A stretch of 9,596 nucleotides of DNA. Origin: an uncultured Gammaproteobacteria bacterium. GTDB taxonomy: Bacteria > Pseudomonadota > Gammaproteobacteria > Arenicellales > UBA868. Position 1 is the stretch's first letter. Each line of letters opens with the position of its first letter. Below, one piece after another: positions 7,178 to 9,596 of the stretch. The notes under the pieces are model-generated. The model was not told the DNA's origin. It made no database searches and worked only from the letters and a program-made list of their open reading frames with translations. The position numbers and the translations under genes were made by a program. Location of the stretch: assembly GCA_913051905.1 (NCBI GenBank), contig CAJXBY010000094.1, forward strand, positions 1-9,596. The letters are read 5' to 3'.

Positions 7178-8851
7178 TCAGAAGTGTAGGCAGAGCCGCA
7201 TGGCATCCAGCATGGCAGCGTGGATATTGCGGCTGGCCCAGGCGTCGCCGATGCGGTAGAGACTGAACCGCCCGTCGGGATTTGTTGCCAGAGTTTGTGG
7301 CTGGGCGCGGGCCAGGCTTTCAAGGTCGACTTCACCCAAATTGGTGGAAAAAGGTTTCAGAGTGAAATAAAGGTCCGAGTTCGGGCTGGTGCCGTGTTCT
7401 CCGATCACCTGGTCAAATCGGTGGTGCTCTTTGCTTTCGGTGAATACATTGGCCAGAGTGGCGGTCAATCCATCGTCCTCACGTTCCAGTTTTTCTAGCC
7501 GAGTGTCGGGTCTGATTCTGACTTTCAGTTTGTAAAGCTCGCTCAGGTGCGCCCCTAGGTTGGTCTGGGCCAGCTTGGTACCCAGCATCCGATCCGGGCT
7601 GACGATCTGCACCTGCGCACCCTGATCCGCGGCAAATTCAGCACAGGACAAGGCCGCGTGTCCTCCGCTTTCGTCCACAATCAGAATGTCACCTGCGCAC
7701 TCCACGTGCCCGGCCAGCATGTCCCAGACTGTGTTGGCCAACCCTTTGCCTTCAAAATGGCCGACCGTAGGCGTTCCCCCGGTTGCAATGATCACGATAT
7801 CGGGCTCACTCTCAAGAACCGTGTCTTGATCCGCGAGCCGGTTACAGCGAACATCAACGCCCAGATTGTCCAGCTGATCTGCCAGCCAGGTGGCGATCCC
7901 GATCAGTCCCGAGCGCCAGGTCGCCTTGGCGGCCAGAACGATCTGGCCGCCGGGCTCAGCTGCCGCCTCGTAGAGAATCACCTGGTGCCCGCGTGAAGCA
8001 CACACCCGGGCGGCCTCCAGTCCGCCCGGTCCCCCGCCGATTACGACGACTGAGCGTTTGCCACTGGACACCGGTGTAATGACGTGTGGCAGCTGCTGTT
8101 CACGGCTTGTGGCCACATTGTGTACACATAGCGCGTCGGCACCCGAAATCACTCGATCGACACAGTATCCGGCCCCGATACAGGGACGTATGTGCCGTTG
8201 GTCGCCGTTTTTCAGTTTTTTGACATGGTGGGGGTCAGCGATGAAGGCGCGGGTCATGCCCACCATGTCCAGCTTGCCCGACGCGATGCGGACAAAGCCC
8301 TTGACGGTTGGTATGAGCCCTCTGGATTGGTAACCCCCGGTGAGGTTCACGCTGAACAGCTGCAATAGGTACAAAAACCGCAAGGAGGGCGTCGCGGGCA
8401 TGACTTCCTCGCGATCGCCTTCGAGATGTAGCGTGAAGCGGTGGTGGTAGCTGTGGCTGAATTTGTAGACATGAAAGTTGAGCCAGCCGAGCAGAGAGAA
8501 TACCCGCAGGAAAACTTCGCCGACGCCTTTGGATTTGAATACCGTGCCGTGGCAGAGCTCGTGATGCGGGGCGCTGAAGAAGGAAGCGATCGTCCCGTGG
8601 GCGAAAAGCAGCAAGAAAAACGCCGGCCACAAATCGGCCTGGTAACAGTAATAAGCGCTCAGTCCGGTGACGGCCCAAAGTGAGAGATGGCCAGCCGCAT
8701 GAAACCAGCCGTTCACGTCGTCAGGTTGTGATAGGCCCCGCAACGTACTCCGTTCGATGGGACAGCGATACCAGTCTATGCGCAGGTTTTTTCTCACCTG
8801 GGCAAGCGGTGGCAGGGTGGCTCGGTTCGTGAGGTCGACGCGCGGGTTCAT
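7178..8851 (-). CDS. In-frame chimera: fatty-acid desaturase front half joined to rear half of a TMADH/DgcA-type flavoenzyme
   Basis: This is a continuous 557-residue frame made of two unrelated families. Residues 1 to ~195 match a membrane fatty-acid desaturase: hydrophobic segments near 53-70, 76-95 and 110-130, histidine box HELCH (His97, His101) and box HSYHH (His133, His136, His137). The third box (HxxHH) and the last membrane helices are absent. From about GKLDMVGMTRAFIADP (192-207) onward the sequence is the end of an NADH:flavin oxidoreductase barrel, then an iron-sulfur-like segment (RPCIGAGYCVDR, Cys224, Cys230, then Cys242; Ala227 stands where TMADH has a Cys), an FAD-binding VVVIGGGPGGLEAAR (268-282), ATGG (356-359) and a normal ending RIGDAWASRNIHAA. 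About 300 barrel residues, including the FMN site, are missing. Neither parent activity is likely. The start is the ATG at 8851, with GGAGG 5 bases upstream; an ATG at 8869 lacks this. It may be a fusion pseudogene or an assembly join. Confidence 0.85.
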   Translation of the reverse strand: MNPRVDLTNRATLPPLAQVRKNLRIDWYRCPIERSTLRGLSQPDDVNGWFHAAGHLSLWAVTGLSAYYCYQADLWPAFFLLLFAHGTIASFFSAPHHELCHGTVFKSKGVGEVFLRVFSLLGWLNFHVYKFSHSYHHRFTLHLEGDREEVMPATPSLRFLYLLQLFSVNLTGGYQSRGLIPTVKGFVRIASGKLDMVGMTRAFIADPHHVKKLKNGDQRHIRPCIGAGYCVDRVISGADALCVHNVATSREQQLPHVITPVSSGKRSVVVIGGGPGGLEAARVCASRGHQVILYEAAAEPGGQIVLAAKATWRSGLIGIATWLADQLDNLGVDVRCNRLADQDTVLESEPDIVIIATGGTPTVGHFEGKGLANTVWDMLAGHVECAGDILIVDESGGHAALSCAEFAADQGAQVQIVSPDRMLGTKLAQTNLGAHLSELYKLKVRIRPDTRLEKLEREDDGLTATLANVFTESKEHHRFDQVIGEHGTSPNSDLYFTLKPFSTNLGEVDLESLARAQPQTLATNPDGRFSLYRIGDAWASRNIHAAMLDAMRLCLHF

Positions 8852-8856
8852 GGCAG

Positions 8857-8861
8857 CCTCC
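8857..8861 (-). promoter_or_regulatory. Ribosome binding site that sets the start of the chimeric gene
   Basis: GGAGG on the minus strand lies 5 bases before the ATG at 8851. The in-frame ATG at 8869 has only a short AGG close by and would put this site inside the coding sequence. Confidence 0.65.
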
Positions 8862-9038
8862 GTAGGCATCGGGCCTGCTCGCAGACCGCTAGTATGAGCG
8901 TGTGATGTCGGAGATGAAACCGGGCTGCCCTATCACCAGCCAGTCGCCGGCGTTACCATCCGACTAAATCCAAGCAAACCAACTCCTGAGCAGTGCGCCT
9001 TTGGGGCGGATCTCAGCTAACCAAGGGAACCTAAGCAC

Positions 9039-9596
9039 ATGAGTGACGATCCGGTCTACACCCCACCGAAGGTCTGGAAGTGGGATGCGGATGCGGGCGG
9101 CGCCTTCGCCAACATCAACCGACCTGTCGCCGGCGCTACTCACGACCAGGCTCTGCCGGTTGGCAAACACCCCATGCAGCTCTACTCGCTGGCGACGCCA
9201 AACGGGGTCAAGGTGACGGTCATGCTGGAAGAGTTGCTGGCACTAGGCATCGAAGGAGCGGAATATGACGCTCATCTGGTGCGCATCATCAAAGGCGAGC
9301 AGTTCAGTAGCGGTTTCGTCGGTGCCAATCCCAATTCGAAGATCCCCGCGCTTATGGACCACAGTACCTCGCCGCCAACGCGGGTCTTCGAATCTGGTGC
9401 CATCTTGCTCTACCTGGCCGAGAAGTTTGGCAAGTTCCTGCCGGCGGATCCGGGTGGCAAGGCAGAATGTCTGTCCTGGTTGTTCTGGCAGATGGGCAGC
9501 GCGCCCTATCTGGGCGGTGGATTCGGCCACTTCTTCAAATACGCACCGGTCAAGATCGAGTATTGCATCGATCGCTTCACCATGGAGGTGAAGCGC
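9039..9596 (+). CDS. yghU: YghU-type (nu-class) glutathione transferase, 3' end beyond window
   Basis: 186 codons are open from the ATG at 9039 to the right edge; the family is about 290 residues long, so roughly the last 100 are missing. The N-terminal arm typical of YghU is present (KVWKWDADAGGAFANINRP, 11-29, then LPVGKHPMQLYS, 39-50). It is followed by the thioredoxin-like domain with the TPNG active-site motif (Thr53, Asn55), SKIPAL with the cis-proline (100-105), FESGAILLYLAEKFG (117-131) and the start of the helical domain (GGGFGHFFKYAPVKIEY, 159-175). E. coli YghU binds two glutathione molecules per site and acts mainly as a glutathione-dependent disulfide reductase with some peroxidase activity. 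AAGGGA (9023-9028) lies 10 bases upstream of the ATG. It is divergent from the chimeric desaturase/flavoenzyme gene across a 187-bp spacer (8852-9038) in which I see no convincing promoter. Confidence 0.93.
   Translation, partial: MSDDPVYTPPKVWKWDADAGGAFANINRPVAGATHDQALPVGKHPMQLYSLATPNGVKVTVMLEELLALGIEGAEYDAHLVRIIKGEQFSSGFVGANPNSKIPALMDHSTSPPTRVFESGAILLYLAEKFGKFLPADPGGKAECLSWLFWQMGSAPYLGGGFGHFFKYAPVKIEYCIDRFTMEVKR

Noticed and set aside
8200..8350. Frameshift or sequencing error as the cause of the desaturase/flavoenzyme join
   Set aside because: The frame is continuous with good family similarity on both sides. A frameshift cannot explain the absence of several hundred residues from both parents; a deletion or mis-join is needed.

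Overview
The window is GC-rich (by eye near 60 %), densely packed chromosomal DNA from a proteobacterium. The best-matching genes (a YfcG-type and a YghU-type glutathione transferase, and possibly the start of a YajD-type nuclease) point to a gammaproteobacterium. No mobile element, phage gene, tRNA, rRNA or CRISPR array is visible. It looks like an ordinary chromosomal segment rich in small-molecule metabolism genes.

Layout, left to right: the first 30 codons of a minus-strand gene that runs off the left edge (1-90); a plus-strand acyl-CoA synthetase (274-1887); a convergent gap with a perfect 7-bp hairpin (1931-1952); a minus-strand pair made of an OsmC-family protein (2999-3538) and a homocysteine S-methyltransferase-family protein (1960-2898); a plus-strand YfcG-type glutathione transferase (3664-4398), divergent from OsmC; a minus-strand run made of a desaturase/flavoenzyme chimera (7178-8851), a LarA-like racemase homologue (5783-7072) and a degenerate-hydrolase/SAM-methyltransferase fusion (4428-5783); and a plus-strand YghU-type glutathione transferase cut by the right edge (9039-9596). 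No gene-free stretch exceeds 200 bases.

The most unusual gene is the one at 7178-8851. Its first ~195 residues are the front of a membrane fatty-acid desaturase with two of three histidine boxes. The rest is the rear half of a trimethylamine-dehydrogenase/dimethylglycine-demethylase-type flavoenzyme without the FMN barrel. The reading frame is unbroken across the join, so it is either a genuine in-frame deletion fusion or an assembly chimera. The downstream methyltransferase gene is also odd. It carries what looks like the C-terminal half and then the N-terminal half of alpha/beta-hydrolase folds, without catalytic residues, ahead of an intact SAM-binding domain. The LarA-like gene keeps the residues expected for a nickel-pincer cofactor and overlaps the methyltransferase start by one base.

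How the genes cooperate is not provable from sequence. Thiol and redox enzymes (two glutathione transferases, OsmC), two methyl-transfer enzymes, an acyl-CoA ligase and a racemase homologue together would fit catabolism of, or protection against, an unidentified small carbon compound. The changing strands show at least five transcription units rather than one operon.
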